Positions 1-7,323 of a stretch of 9,655 nucleotides of DNA are shown here, piece after piece. This DNA is from Sphingopyxis sp. (GTDB taxonomy: Bacteria; Pseudomonadota; Alphaproteobacteria; Sphingomonadales; Sphingomonadaceae), in contig JACEST010000075.1 in assembly GCA_013911715.1 (NCBI GenBank), positions 1 to 9,655 on the forward strand, in the 5' to 3' direction. The position numbers were made by a program, and so were the translations under genes. The first letter of the stretch is position 1; every line of letters begins with the position of its first letter. A model generated the notes under the pieces. The model was not told the origin of the DNA. It saw only the letters and a list, made by a program, of their open reading frames with translations, and ran no database searches.

Positions 1-2
1 GG

Positions 3-779
3 CTGGGCAATGATTTTGTCATTGTCGATGCGCGTCGCAGCCCGGTGGCGATGACACCGGCGCGCGCGCATGCGATTGCCGATCGCCGCCACGGCATCGG
101 CTGCGACCAGCTAATCCTGCTCGAGCCGTCCACCATCGCCGATGTCAAGATGCGCATTTTCAATGCCGATGGCAGCGAGGCCGAAGCGTGCGGCAACGCC
201 ACGCGCTGCGTCGCCACCTTGCTCGAGGGGCGGGCGCGCATCGAAACATTGGGCGGCTTGCTTTATGTCAGCGCAGCCGATGGCGGCGCCGAAGTCGCGC
301 TGGCCGAACCGCTGTTCGACTGGGAACATATCCCGCTGGCATTGCCCATGGACACCACCGACATGCCAGTCGGCTGGGGCGAGCTTGAGCGCCCCGCAGC
401 GGTCAATGTCGGCAATCCGCATGTGGTCTTCTTTGTGCCCGACCCCGACGCGGTGGACCTCGCCGCGCTGGGCCCGGCCATCGAGACCGACCCGCTGTTT
501 CCCGCGCGCGTCAACGTCAATGTCGCCAGCGTCACCGGCCCGGCGTCGCTCAAGCTGCGCGTGTGGGAACGCGGCGTTGGCCTGACCCAGGCGTGCGGCA
601 CCGGCGCGTGCGCGAGCGCTGTCGCGGCGATCCGCGCAGGGCGGGTTACCAGCCCGGTGGCGGTCGATTTGCCCGGCGGGCGGCTGACCATCGCTTGGGC
701 CGAGGGCGAGCCGATCATGATGACCGGTCCCGCAACGCATGTGTTCACAGGCGAGACCGACTGGAACCGGTTCGGATGA
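3..779 (+). CDS. dapF: diaminopimelate epimerase DapF (5' end cut by window edge)
   Basis: Converts LL- to meso-diaminopimelate in the cytoplasm, the last epimerisation before lysine and peptidoglycan cross-link precursors. The reading frame is open to the window edge and starts with LGNDFVIVDARRSP, which matches the family's usual N-terminal HGLGNDF. Only about five to ten residues are therefore missing, and 258 residues are visible. The two catalytic cysteines of the family are present: Cys in EACGNATRC (codon 189-191) and Cys in QACGTGACASA (codon 594-596). A GTG at 45 would be an in-frame start, but it would remove the conserved LGNDF segment, so it is rejected. The TGA stop overlaps the ATG of mtaB (ATGA at 776-779), which implies one transcript and probable translational coupling. 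The family assignment is secure. Confidence 0.96.
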   Translation: MGNDFVIVDARRSPVAMTPARAHAIADRRHGIGCDQLILLEPSTIADVKMRIFNADGSEAEACGNATRCVATLLEGRARIETLGGLLYVSAADGGAEVALAEPLFDWEHIPLALPMDTTDMPVGWGELERPAAVNVGNPHVVFFVPDPDAVDLAALGPAIETDPLFPARVNVNVASVTGPASLKLRVWERGVGLTQACGTGACASAVAAIRAGRVTSPVAVDLPGGRLTIAWAEGEPIMMTGPATHVFTGETDWNRFG

Positions 780-2011
780 TCGGACCCGAGGTGATTAATT
801 TCGGCTGCCGCCTGAACATCGCCGAAGGCGAAGCGGTGCGCCGCGCCGCCGCCGGTATTGGCCCAGCCACCATCATCAACAGCTGCGCGGTGACGCACGC
901 TGCCGAGCGCGAAGCGGCCCGCGCGATCCGCCGCGCTGCGCGCACACATCCCGGCCGTCCCATCTATGTCTCCGGCTGCGCCGCTGAAACAGCGCGCGAC
1001 CGGCTGGCCGCGATGCCCGAAGTGTCGGCGGTGATCGCCAACAGCGACAAGATGCGGTCCGAAGCCTGGGTGCGTCCCGGCACCAGCATGGGTGCGCCGC
1101 TGATGGAGCGCAAGGACGCCTTCGCTCCGGTGGTCAGCGGGCGCGATCACGCCCGCGCCTTTGTCGCCATCCAGACGGGGTGCGACCATCGCTGCACCTT
1201 TTGCATCATTCCCTTTGGCCGGGGCAACAGCCGCTCGGCACCCGCAGCGGACGTGGTTGCGGCGATTGAGCAAGCGGTGGAACGCGGGCAGCAAGAGGTG
1301 GTGCTGACCGGGGTTGACCTCACCAGCTATGGCCATGATCTGCCCGGCACGCCGACGCTGGGCGCGCTGGTCGAGCGCATCCTGATTGCCGTTCCCGCGC
1401 TGCCGCGCCTGCGCCTATCCTCGCTCGATTCGGTCGAGATTGATCCGTTGCTGTTCGAGTTGCTGACCGGTGAAGCGCGGATGATGCCGCACGCCCATCT
1501 GTCGTTGCAGGCGGGCGACGACATGATTTTGAAGCGGATGAAGCGGCGGCATGCGCGCGCCGACGCGGTGCGGCTGGTCGAACGGTTGAAGGCCAAGCGC
1601 GACATCGCCATCGGCGCGGATATCATCGCGGGCTTCCCGACCGAGGATGCGGCGATGGCCGCGAACACGCTGGCGCTGGTCGATGATTGCCAAATCGCGT
1701 TCGGCCATATCTTTCCTTACAGCCCGCGCAGCGGCACGCCCGCCGCGCGCATGCCGCAGGTCGATCCTGCCGTGGCGCGCACGCGGGCCGCAGCGCTGCG
1801 CGCGGCCTGCGCGCGGCAGCTGGCGGAAGTGCGGGCGAACATGATCGGAACCCGGCAGACGATGCTGGTCGAGAATGACGGGCTGAACGGCCATGCAGAG
1901 AATTTCACGCGGCTAAGGCTTGGCCAACCGGCGACGCCCGGTGCGCTGATCGCGACCCGCGTACTCGACGGATATGGCGCTGCCCGTGCCCTCGAACGGG
2001 AAATCGCATGA
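776..2011 (+). CDS. mtaB: tRNA t6A37 methylthiotransferase MtaB (radical SAM)
   Basis: Predicted to add a methylthio group to C2 of N6-threonylcarbamoyladenosine at position 37 of ANN-decoding tRNAs, using S-adenosylmethionine and two iron-sulfur clusters. The protein has 411 residues, normal for the family. The N-terminal MTTase domain carries three cluster cysteines: Cys11 in NFGCRLN, Cys37 in INSCAVT and Cys68 in VSGCAAE. The radical-SAM domain has CxxxCxxC at Cys136, Cys140 and Cys143 (GCDHRCTFC). The last 60 or so residues look like a TRAM RNA-binding domain. GCRLN in the first motif is typical of MtaB/YqeV rather than MiaB, which usually has GCQMN, so MtaB is preferred by family knowledge. 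The frame is open further upstream, but the ATG at 776 gives the correct N-terminus and an ATGA overlap with dapF. The 3' end overlaps ftsY in the same way. Confidence 0.93.
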   Translation: MIGPEVINFGCRLNIAEGEAVRRAAAGIGPATIINSCAVTHAAEREAARAIRRAARTHPGRPIYVSGCAAETARDRLAAMPEVSAVIANSDKMRSEAWVRPGTSMGAPLMERKDAFAPVVSGRDHARAFVAIQTGCDHRCTFCIIPFGRGNSRSAPAADVVAAIEQAVERGQQEVVLTGVDLTSYGHDLPGTPTLGALVERILIAVPALPRLRLSSLDSVEIDPLLFELLTGEARMMPHAHLSLQAGDDMILKRMKRRHARADAVRLVERLKAKRDIAIGADIIAGFPTEDAAMAANTLALVDDCQIAFGHIFPYSPRSGTPAARMPQVDPAVARTRAAALRAACARQLAEVRANMIGTRQTMLVENDGLNGHAENFTRLRLGQPATPGALIATRVLDGYGAARALEREIA

Positions 2012-2931
2012 CCAGCAGCTGGACCGAGCGGCTGTTCGGCGGCCTCAAGCGCACGTCCGAACGGCTGGGCGAAAATCTGGTCGGGCTGGCGGGCAAGGCG
2101 TCGCTCGACGATGATGACCTCGACCGGATCGAAGAGGCGCTGATCACCGCCGATCTGGGCCCCGCCATGGCCGCGCGCATCCGCGAGCGCCTTGCCGCCG
2201 GGCGCTTCGACAAGCCGTTCGATGATGCGAGCCTGCGCGCGATCCTGGCGGAGGAAATCGCCGCCGTGCTCGCCCCCGTTGCGCAGCCGCTCGAAATCGA
2301 TGCCTTCCCGCGCCCGCAGGTCATTCTCGTCATCGGGGTCAACGGGTCGGGCAAGACCACCACCATCGCCAAGCTCGCCCATATGTTCCAGGAACTGGAT
2401 TATGGCGTGATGCTGGTCGCAGGCGACACGTTTCGCGCCGCTGCCATCGGCCAGCTCAAAGTGTGGGCCGAACGGCTGGGCGTGCCCATCGTCAGCGGGC
2501 CTGAGGGCGGCGATGCTGCGGGCATTGTGTTCGACGCGGTCAAGCGTGCGACGGCGGAAGGGATCGATGTGCTGATCGTCGACACCGCCGGGCGGCTGCA
2601 GAACAAGCGCGAGTTGATGGACGAGCTCGCCAAGATCCGCCGCGTGCTGGGCCGCCTGAACCCTGCGGCGCCGCACGATGTCGTGCTGGTGCTCGACGCG
2701 ACGACGGGGCAGAATGCGCTCAGCCAGATTGACGTGTTCCGGGAAGTGGCGGGCGTCACCGGCCTGATCATGACCAAGCTCGACGGCACCGCGCGCGGCG
2801 GGGTGCTGGTTGCGGCGGCCGAACGCCACGGGTTGCCGATACACGCCATTGGCATCGGCGAGAAAATGGATGATTTGCGTGCCTTCAAGGCGGCTGAGCT
2901 GGCCAATGCGATTGCCGGAAATCTCAGGTAG
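2008..2931 (+). CDS. ftsY: signal recognition particle receptor FtsY
   Basis: SRP-type GTPase that docks ribosome-SRP complexes at the inner membrane for co-translational insertion of membrane proteins. It has 307 residues. A helical N domain (about 1-95) is followed by a G domain with the SRP-GTPase motifs: P-loop GVNGSGKTT at 110-118, DTFRAAA at 140-146, DTAGR at 192-196, TKLDG at 256-260 and GIGE at 282-285. The conserved region ending in KMDDLRAF is intact. There is no long acidic A domain as in E. coli FtsY (about 500 residues). The protein starts almost directly with the amphipathic WTERLFGGLKR segment, which probably contacts the membrane. This compact form is common in alphaproteobacteria. 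Its ATG lies in an ATGA overlap with mtaB, and a GGGAA stretch seven bases upstream could serve as ribosome binding site. A 72-nt hairpin begins 17 bp after its TAG stop. FtsY rather than Ffh, because no M domain follows. Confidence 0.96.
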   Translation: MTSSWTERLFGGLKRTSERLGENLVGLAGKASLDDDDLDRIEEALITADLGPAMAARIRERLAAGRFDKPFDDASLRAILAEEIAAVLAPVAQPLEIDAFPRPQVILVIGVNGSGKTTTIAKLAHMFQELDYGVMLVAGDTFRAAAIGQLKVWAERLGVPIVSGPEGGDAAGIVFDAVKRATAEGIDVLIVDTAGRLQNKRELMDELAKIRRVLGRLNPAAPHDVVLVLDATTGQNALSQIDVFREVAGVTGLIMTKLDGTARGGVLVAAAERHGLPIHAIGIGEKMDDLRAFKAAELANAIAGNLR

Positions 2932-2948
2932 TTTTTAACCCCGTCCGT

Positions 2949-3020
2949 CCTGAGCTTGTCGAAGGACCGTTCTTCCTTTGCTTCGTTCAAAGAAAAGTAC
3001 GGCCCTTCGACAAGCTCAGG
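2949..3020. repeat. Long imperfect hairpin built on an inverted 17-mer (REP-like)
   Basis: The 17-mer CCTGAGCTTGTCGAAGG (2949-2965) returns as an exact reverse complement at 3004-3020. The pairing continues inward: 2967-2970 with 2999-3002, 2972-2974 with 2995-2997, and 2976-2980 with 2988-2992. This leaves three mismatches, one bulge and a 7-nt loop (CTTCGTT), about 29 base pairs in all. The 17-mer matches an interspersed palindromic repeat that I recall as frequent in sphingomonad genomes; I cannot count copies here. There is no T-run after the stem, so a classic intrinsic terminator is not supported, though attenuation or mRNA 3'-end protection after ftsY is possible. The right arm ends 10 nt before the ispZ ribosome binding site. 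Confidence 0.9.
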
Positions 3021-3030
3021 GCAGGCGGGT

Positions 3031-3036
3031 AAGAGG
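3031..3036 (+). promoter_or_regulatory. Shine-Dalgarno sequence that fixes the ispZ start
   Basis: AAGAGG lies six bases before the ATG at 3043. It supports that start over the in-frame ATG at 2956, which would translate the hairpin repeat into a low-complexity N-terminus. Confidence 0.7.
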
Positions 3037-3042
3037 ATAGAC

Positions 3043-3708
3043 ATGGCTCACGAAACACCGATTGTCGAAACTTCTCACGCCGCACCCAAAAAGGGCGGCT
3101 TGCTGCCCTTCCTGATCGATTTCGGTCCGCTGCTCATCTTTTTCGCGGTTTTCAAGCTGTCGCAGGACGGCGACGGGGCCTTTGCCGCCACGGCAGCGGC
3201 CATTCGCGGGACGCTCGCCTTCATGGCCGCGATCACCGTGGCGCTGATTGTGTCCAAATGGAAGCTGGGCAAAATATCGCCCATGCTGTGGATGTCGGCG
3301 GTGCTGGTGATCGGCTTTGGCGCGCTGACCATTTATTTTCACGATGAAAAATTCATCCAGATCAAGCCGACGATCATTTATGCGGGCTTTGCCGCCATCT
3401 TGCTCGGCGGTTGGTGGCGCGGGCGGCCGATGCTCAAATATCTGCTCGAGGCGGCCTATGACGGGCTTGACGAAGCCGGGTGGATGAAATTGTCGCGCAA
3501 TTGGGGGCTGTTCTTCGCGAGCCTCGCGCTCGCCAACGAGGCGATGCGCGCATTGATGGATTTCGACCTGTGGCTGACGGTCAAAGTGTGGGGCATCACC
3601 GCCATCACCTTTATTTTTGCGCTGTCACAACTGCCGCTGATGCTGCGCCATGGGCTGGCGCTGGGCGACACAGGGGCCGAAAGTAGCGAAGAGGCGCAAA
3701 AATCTTGA
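3043..3708 (+). CDS. ispZ: IspZ/YciB-family inner membrane protein (septation protein A)
   Basis: Polytopic inner membrane protein of the intracellular septation protein A family, linked in other bacteria to cell division and envelope integrity; the molecular activity is not known. It has 221 residues. About six hydrophobic segments are visible, near 20-40, 47-71, 79-99, 108-124, 153-172 and 177-200. Family-like features include the opening LLPFLIDFGPLLIFF, the segment KPTIIYAGFAAILLGGWW, and NWGLFFASLALANEAMR, which parallels the NEW-type segment of YciB. The first 18 residues (MAHETPIVETSHAAPKKGG) and the last 15 are polar. The start at 3043 is chosen for its Shine-Dalgarno sequence. It follows ftsY after a 111-bp gap holding a hairpin, so it may be co-transcribed with the dapF-mtaB-ftsY unit or partly insulated from it. 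Confidence 0.87.
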   Translation: MAHETPIVETSHAAPKKGGLLPFLIDFGPLLIFFAVFKLSQDGDGAFAATAAAIRGTLAFMAAITVALIVSKWKLGKISPMLWMSAVLVIGFGALTIYFHDEKFIQIKPTIIYAGFAAILLGGWWRGRPMLKYLLEAAYDGLDEAGWMKLSRNWGLFFASLALANEAMRALMDFDLWLTVKVWGITAITFIFALSQLPLMLRHGLALGDTGAESSEEAQKS

Positions 3709-3753
3709 GCCAGAGCCGCGACGCGCGCATAGCGTGACGGATGAATGACAAAC

Positions 3754-3760
3754 AGGGGAG
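3754..3760 (+). promoter_or_regulatory. Shine-Dalgarno sequence that fixes the start of the PuuD-like gene
   Basis: AGGGGAG lies seven bases before the ATG at 3768. The alternative in-frame ATG at 3741 has no comparable site and would add the polar peptide MNDKQGSKF. Confidence 0.7.
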
Positions 3761-3767
3761 CAAGTTC

Positions 3768-4340
3768 ATGGCGAAGTTTTTCGGAAATCTGCACGCGGTG
3801 CTGGCTGTGGGCTTTGTCGCCGCCATCGCACTGATGCTGGGCTTTGGCCCCTATGTCAGCGTCGATGCCAACAGCGTGACGCGCTGGCTCCATCTGTTCT
3901 TCGGGATCGTGTGGATCGGGCTGCTCTATTATTTCAACTTCGTCCAGATCCCCACCATGCCGTCGATCCCCGACGAACAAAAGCCGGCTATCGGCAAGCA
4001 TATTGCGCCCAAAGCACTATTCTTTTTCCGCTGGGCGGCGCTGCTGACCGTGGTCACCGGTCTCATCATCTCGATTGTTGGCGGCTATGGCCATAAAGCA
4101 TTGACCCTGACGGGCGAGGGCGGCGTGCTGCTGATCGGCATTGGCATGTGGCTGGCGATCATCATGGCCGCCAATGTGTGGTTCATCATCTGGCCGAACC
4201 AGAAAAAGGCGCTCGGCATTGTCGAAGCAACGCCGGAAGCCAAGGCAGCGGCAGCCAAGATGGCGATGATGGCATCGCGCACCAACACGCTGCTGTCGAT
4301 CCCGATGCTTTACACGATGGTGAGTGCGAACCTCGGCTAG
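3768..4340 (+). CDS. Short membrane protein resembling the membrane domain of PuuD urate hydroxylase
   Basis: A 190-residue integral membrane protein with hydrophobic segments near 8-30, 37-60, 82-107 and 116-143 and a shorter one at 172-187. The segment RWLHLFFGIVWIGLLYYFN (39-57) and the IIWPNQKKAL stretch (140-149) resemble the membrane domain of PuuD-type urate oxidases (Urate_ox_N-like). PuuD itself adds a C-terminal cytochrome c domain; none is present, and there is no CxxCH motif. Histidines at 9 and 42 lie at the ends of or within membrane segments and could bind a metal or heme, but this is inference. No purine-degradation gene is in the window, so urate should not be assumed as substrate. 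The start at 3768 is chosen for the strong upstream AGGGGAG. The gene begins 59 bp after ispZ and probably shares its transcript. It ends 12 bp from the convergent gene. Confidence 0.75.
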   Translation: MAKFFGNLHAVLAVGFVAAIALMLGFGPYVSVDANSVTRWLHLFFGIVWIGLLYYFNFVQIPTMPSIPDEQKPAIGKHIAPKALFFFRWAALLTVVTGLIISIVGGYGHKALTLTGEGGVLLIGIGMWLAIIMAANVWFIIWPNQKKALGIVEATPEAKAAAAKMAMMASRTNTLLSIPMLYTMVSANLG

Positions 4341-4352
4341 ACCGTGATGACG

Positions 4353-4955
4353 TTAGATAGACCCGCCGGTGACGGCTGACTGAACCGCAGCGGCATGGGC
4401 CTGCGCATTATGCACATAATGCGCGACGCCCATTGCCATGCCAGCCGCCATCGCGTCATCAATTTCGCGCACCATGCGCGCAGGGCGGCCGGTCCACAGT
4501 TCGCGCGGGCCGATTGACTTGTGCTGCACCAGCAATGCGCCTGCGCCCAGCATCGCTTCGCTGCCGATGACGCAGCCGTCCATCACAATCGCGCCCAGCC
4601 CGACAAAGGCGCGGTCGTGCAGGATGCAGCCATGGATCATCGCCATATGGCCGACCAGCACATCATCGCCGATCAGCGTCGGATAACCCTCGGGCGGGCG
4701 GCCCGGGCCGGGGCCGTCGCAATGGATGATGGTGCCGTCCTGGATATTGCTGCGCGCGCCGATTTTGATGACATTCACATCCGCGCGGATAACGCAATTA
4801 TACCAGATGCTCGCCTGCGGTCCGATTTCGACGTCGCCAATGATGCGACACCCCGGCGCGATGAAGGCGCTGTCATCGATGCGCGGGCTTTTGCCGTCGA
4901 GCGCAATGATCGAGACGTCGGGGCGATGGGGTACGGCGGCGGGCATGATCGTCAT
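4353..4955 (-). CDS. Gamma-class carbonic anhydrase family protein (left-handed beta-helix)
   Basis: Homologue of the gamma carbonic anhydrase/YrdA/PaaY group, cytoplasmic hexapeptide-repeat proteins that form trimers with metal sites between subunits. It has 200 residues. Isoleucine-patch hexapeptides run from about residue 26 to 150 (for example IGDVEIGPQASIW and LIGDDVLVGHMAMIHGCIL). The three metal-binding histidines expected from the Methanosarcina enzyme are His78 (IIHCD), His103 and His108 (GHMAMIH), with Arg57, Asp59, Gln72 and Asp73 also conserved. Many members show no measurable anhydrase activity, so the substrate is uncertain. The frame stays open to an ATG at 4982, but the ATG at 4955 is preferred. 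It overlaps the upstream gene's TGA by an ATGA, which suggests translational coupling. No good Shine-Dalgarno sequence is visible, consistent with re-initiation. An ATG at 4946 is a further possibility. Confidence 0.9.
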   Translation of the reverse strand: MTIMPAAVPHRPDVSIIALDGKSPRIDDSAFIAPGCRIIGDVEIGPQASIWYNCVIRADVNVIKIGARSNIQDGTIIHCDGPGPGRPPEGYPTLIGDDVLVGHMAMIHGCILHDRAFVGLGAIVMDGCVIGSEAMLGAGALLVQHKSIGPRELWTGRPARMVREIDDAMAAGMAMGVAHYVHNAQAHAAAVQSAVTGGSI

Positions 4956-7210
4956 TCCAGTCCGGGGAAGAGATTTTTCCACTGCACCACCGGCAGGATC
5001 GACGCATAATCGTCGGTCCAGCCGCTAAAGCCGGACTGCGCCTGCGTCGCCGCCCAGACCCCCGGCGCTTCGGCGCTGTCGCGGTCAACCAGCGCGCCGG
5101 TCAGCGCCGCCAGCCGCGCCGGATCGTTCGAAAACGCCACCCAGACCGAGGCGGTCGCGCCGTCGCCTGCGGCCTTTTTGGTCGGAGTGTCGAGCCGCAC
5201 GGCCGACGCCCAGCCGCGCCGCCGTGCTTCGTCGGCAAGCACGGGTTCGAGGTCGAAGAAGCGGTTTGAGATATGGACGAGCAAAATGCCGCCGGGTTTG
5301 AGCGCGCGGTCATAGACGCCAAAGGCTTCGCTGGTGAGCAGGTGAAGCGGGATGGCGTCGGACGAAAAGGCATCGATCGCCAGCACATCATAGCGCGCCG
5401 CCGACTGCTTGGCGAGCTCGATCCGGGCATCGCCGACCAATATCCGCGCGTCGGGCGCGCAGCGCAGTACAAAGGCGAAGTCCCCGCTGTCCCGCGCGAT
5501 ATCGACCATGGTCTGATCGATTTCATATATGTCCCATGCCTGACCAGCTTGGCGATAACAGGCGAGCGTGCCGGTGCCGAGGCCAACAATCCCGACGCTG
5601 GCGTTGGCCCCGAACAGCGCTGGCGCCTTGGTCAGCGCCAGCCCGACGCCCGATTGGGGGGTGTAATAGGTGGTGGGCGTCAATTCGCGCCCCTTGCTGG
5701 TGAGCATCAACCCGTGCAGCGTGGTGCCGTGCGCCAGCATCCGGCGCTGCAGCGCAGCATCATCGCGCACGGTGTATACGCCAAAATAGCTTCGCGTGCG
5801 ATTGCCTTCAAGGCTTTTGGCGATGGTCGTCGCCCCGCCAACGGTGAACATGATGAGCGCGATCGAAGTCGCAAAGGCCCAGCGCCAGGGAATGACCATC
5901 AGACCGACAAGCGCCGCAAAGCCAATGGCAGCAAAATGCGCGCCGCTCATCTCGGTCGCATCGGCAAAGGGCATGGTCGCTGCCGCCGCCGCAGCGACCA
6001 GCCCCGCCACCATCATCCGTGCGGTCGTCGGATGCACTTTGAACCGTTCGGCCCACGGCAGCAGCGCGGGCAATGGCAGCAACAGCGCCGCCGCGATCAC
6101 CAAAATCGGATGCTCGTAAACCCAGTCGAACAGCAGCGGCGCGATCAGCGCGGCGAACAGCCCGCCCAGCGCACCGCCCGCCGACATGATCAGGTAAAAC
6201 AGCGTCAGCCGGTCGGTCGCGGGGCGCATTTCATACAGGCGATTGTGCAGCGCGGTCGACACAACGAACAACATCACCAGGCTCGATGCCGCGACCAGCA
6301 GCGAACCGTTGTTGTGGCTGAGCAACGACAGCCCGCCAGCGAGCAGCAGAAAGGCCGGCGCAATCACTCGCATGGTTTCCGCCGTGCGCGGCCAGTTGCC
6401 AAAGGCAAAGACAAAGCTGAGCAAATAAAGCCCAAGCGGGATCACCCACAGCAAAGGCATCGCGAAAATATCGGTGGTCAGATGCGTCGTTGTTGACAGC
6501 ATCAATCCCGACGGGACGGCGGCCAGCAGCAGCCAATGGACCATGCGTCCGGTAGCAAGGCGCGGGCTCGTTGGCGCGGCGTGCTCCGCGCTCGCCGCCG
6601 TCCACCGCGCGCGCGCGACCAGCACCACCAGCAGCGCGAGCACGCCATAGCCCAGCGCCCAGCCCCAGCTTTGCGTCGCCAGCGGCATCAGCGGTTCGAC
6701 CAAGAGCGGATAGCTGAGCAGCCCCGAAAAGCTGCCGAGGTTCGAGGCCGCATAAAGTGCATAGGGGTCAGCGGCATTGCCATCGGCGGCGAACCAGCGC
6801 TGCATCAACGGGGCCTGCGCGGCGACAGCAAAAAAGACCGGGCCAATCGACGCGGCGAGGAGCAGCGGCACCCACAGCGCCTCTTGCCCCGCCGCCGGGG
6901 GTGCCAAATTGGCGAGACCGACGGGCAACCACAAGGCCGCCGCAGCGAGCAGGAGTAGGTGCACCATCGCCTGCCGCCGCACCGCAAAGCGCCCGAGCCA
7001 ATGCGCATAGGCATAGCCGCCCAGCAGCAGCGCCTGATAAACCAGCATCGCGCTGTTCCACACTGCTGGCGCGCCGCCCAGCTGCGGCAACGCCATGCGC
7101 GCGACCATCGGCTGGACCATGAACAGCAGAAAACTGCCAACGAAAATGGTGAGCGTGAACAGCCAGCGGTTGGAGCTTGCTTGTTCCGTGAAGGCCGTTT
7201 CAGTGGTCAT
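4952..7210 (-). CDS. Fused transporter-like membrane protein / spermidine synthase-like methyltransferase-fold protein
   Basis: A 752-residue two-part protein. Residues 16 to about 490 hold roughly 14 hydrophobic segments, with the hallmark FLLFMVQPMVARMALPQLGG (27-46) and HLTTDIFAMPLLWVIPLGLY further on. Both are typical of proteins annotated as fused MFS/spermidine synthase. The C-terminal part (about 530-752) is a Rossmann-type SAM-binding domain: GLGTGTL at 543-549, the acidic ribose-binding EID at 563-565, and DAFSSDAIP from 613. The aminopropyltransferase signature around the catalytic Asp (usually close to DSSDP) is altered, so true spermidine synthesis is doubtful and the substrate is unknown. 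The ATG at 7210 (MTTETAF) is chosen because a weak GGA lies seven bases upstream; ATG at 7222 and 7237 are alternatives. It is coupled to the carbonic anhydrase homologue by an ATGA overlap. Its 5' side is a repeat-filled gap. Confidence 0.9.
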   Translation of the reverse strand: MTTETAFTEQASSNRWLFTLTIFVGSFLLFMVQPMVARMALPQLGGAPAVWNSAMLVYQALLLGGYAYAHWLGRFAVRRQAMVHLLLLAAAALWLPVGLANLAPPAAGQEALWVPLLLAASIGPVFFAVAAQAPLMQRWFAADGNAADPYALYAASNLGSFSGLLSYPLLVEPLMPLATQSWGWALGYGVLALLVVLVARARWTAASAEHAAPTSPRLATGRMVHWLLLAAVPSGLMLSTTTHLTTDIFAMPLLWVIPLGLYLLSFVFAFGNWPRTAETMRVIAPAFLLLAGGLSLLSHNNGSLLVAASSLVMLFVVSTALHNRLYEMRPATDRLTLFYLIMSAGGALGGLFAALIAPLLFDWVYEHPILVIAAALLLPLPALLPWAERFKVHPTTARMMVAGLVAAAAAATMPFADATEMSGAHFAAIGFAALVGLMVIPWRWAFATSIALIMFTVGGATTIAKSLEGNRTRSYFGVYTVRDDAALQRRMLAHGTTLHGLMLTSKGRELTPTTYYTPQSGVGLALTKAPALFGANASVGIVGLGTGTLACYRQAGQAWDIYEIDQTMVDIARDSGDFAFVLRCAPDARILVGDARIELAKQSAARYDVLAIDAFSSDAIPLHLLTSEAFGVYDRALKPGGILLVHISNRFFDLEPVLADEARRRGWASAVRLDTPTKKAAGDGATASVWVAFSNDPARLAALTGALVDRDSAEAPGVWAATQAQSGFSGWTDDYASILPVVQWKNLFPGLE

Positions 7211-7261
7211 CGTATTTTCCATGCAGTGCGGCACCAAATTTCGTGTTCTTGTCAGTTATCA

Positions 7262-7302
7262 ATTTCACGCGAAGGGCGCGAAGGAGCGAAGGTTCGCGAA
7301 GG
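7262..7302 (+). repeat. Left arm of outer 41-nt inverted repeat (GCGAAGG-rich)
   Basis: Matches the reverse complement of 7482-7522 at 35 of 41 positions. Inside the arm, four short units ending in GCGAAGG recur every 8-10 nt, so it is itself a small degenerate tandem repeat. The arm begins 51 bp upstream of the fused gene's start codon. Confidence 0.85.
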
Positions 7303-7323
7303 TAGTAAGCCATCCCTATCCCT

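Noticed and set aside
263..1336. Long minus-strand frame opposite dapF and mtaB
   Set aside because: A shadow of GC-rich codon bias; it crosses the dapF/mtaB junction and shows no recognisable family, while the plus strand has complete catalytic motifs.
2956..3042. N-terminal extension of ispZ from the ATG at 2956
   Set aside because: The extension translates the hairpin repeat into a low-complexity peptide (PSTSSGQAG), and the ATG at 3043 has its own Shine-Dalgarno sequence.
5273..6496. 407-codon plus-strand frame opposite the fused membrane protein gene
   Set aside because: The peptide is rich in Arg, Gln and His with no domain-like pattern, as expected for the antisense of hydrophobic codons.
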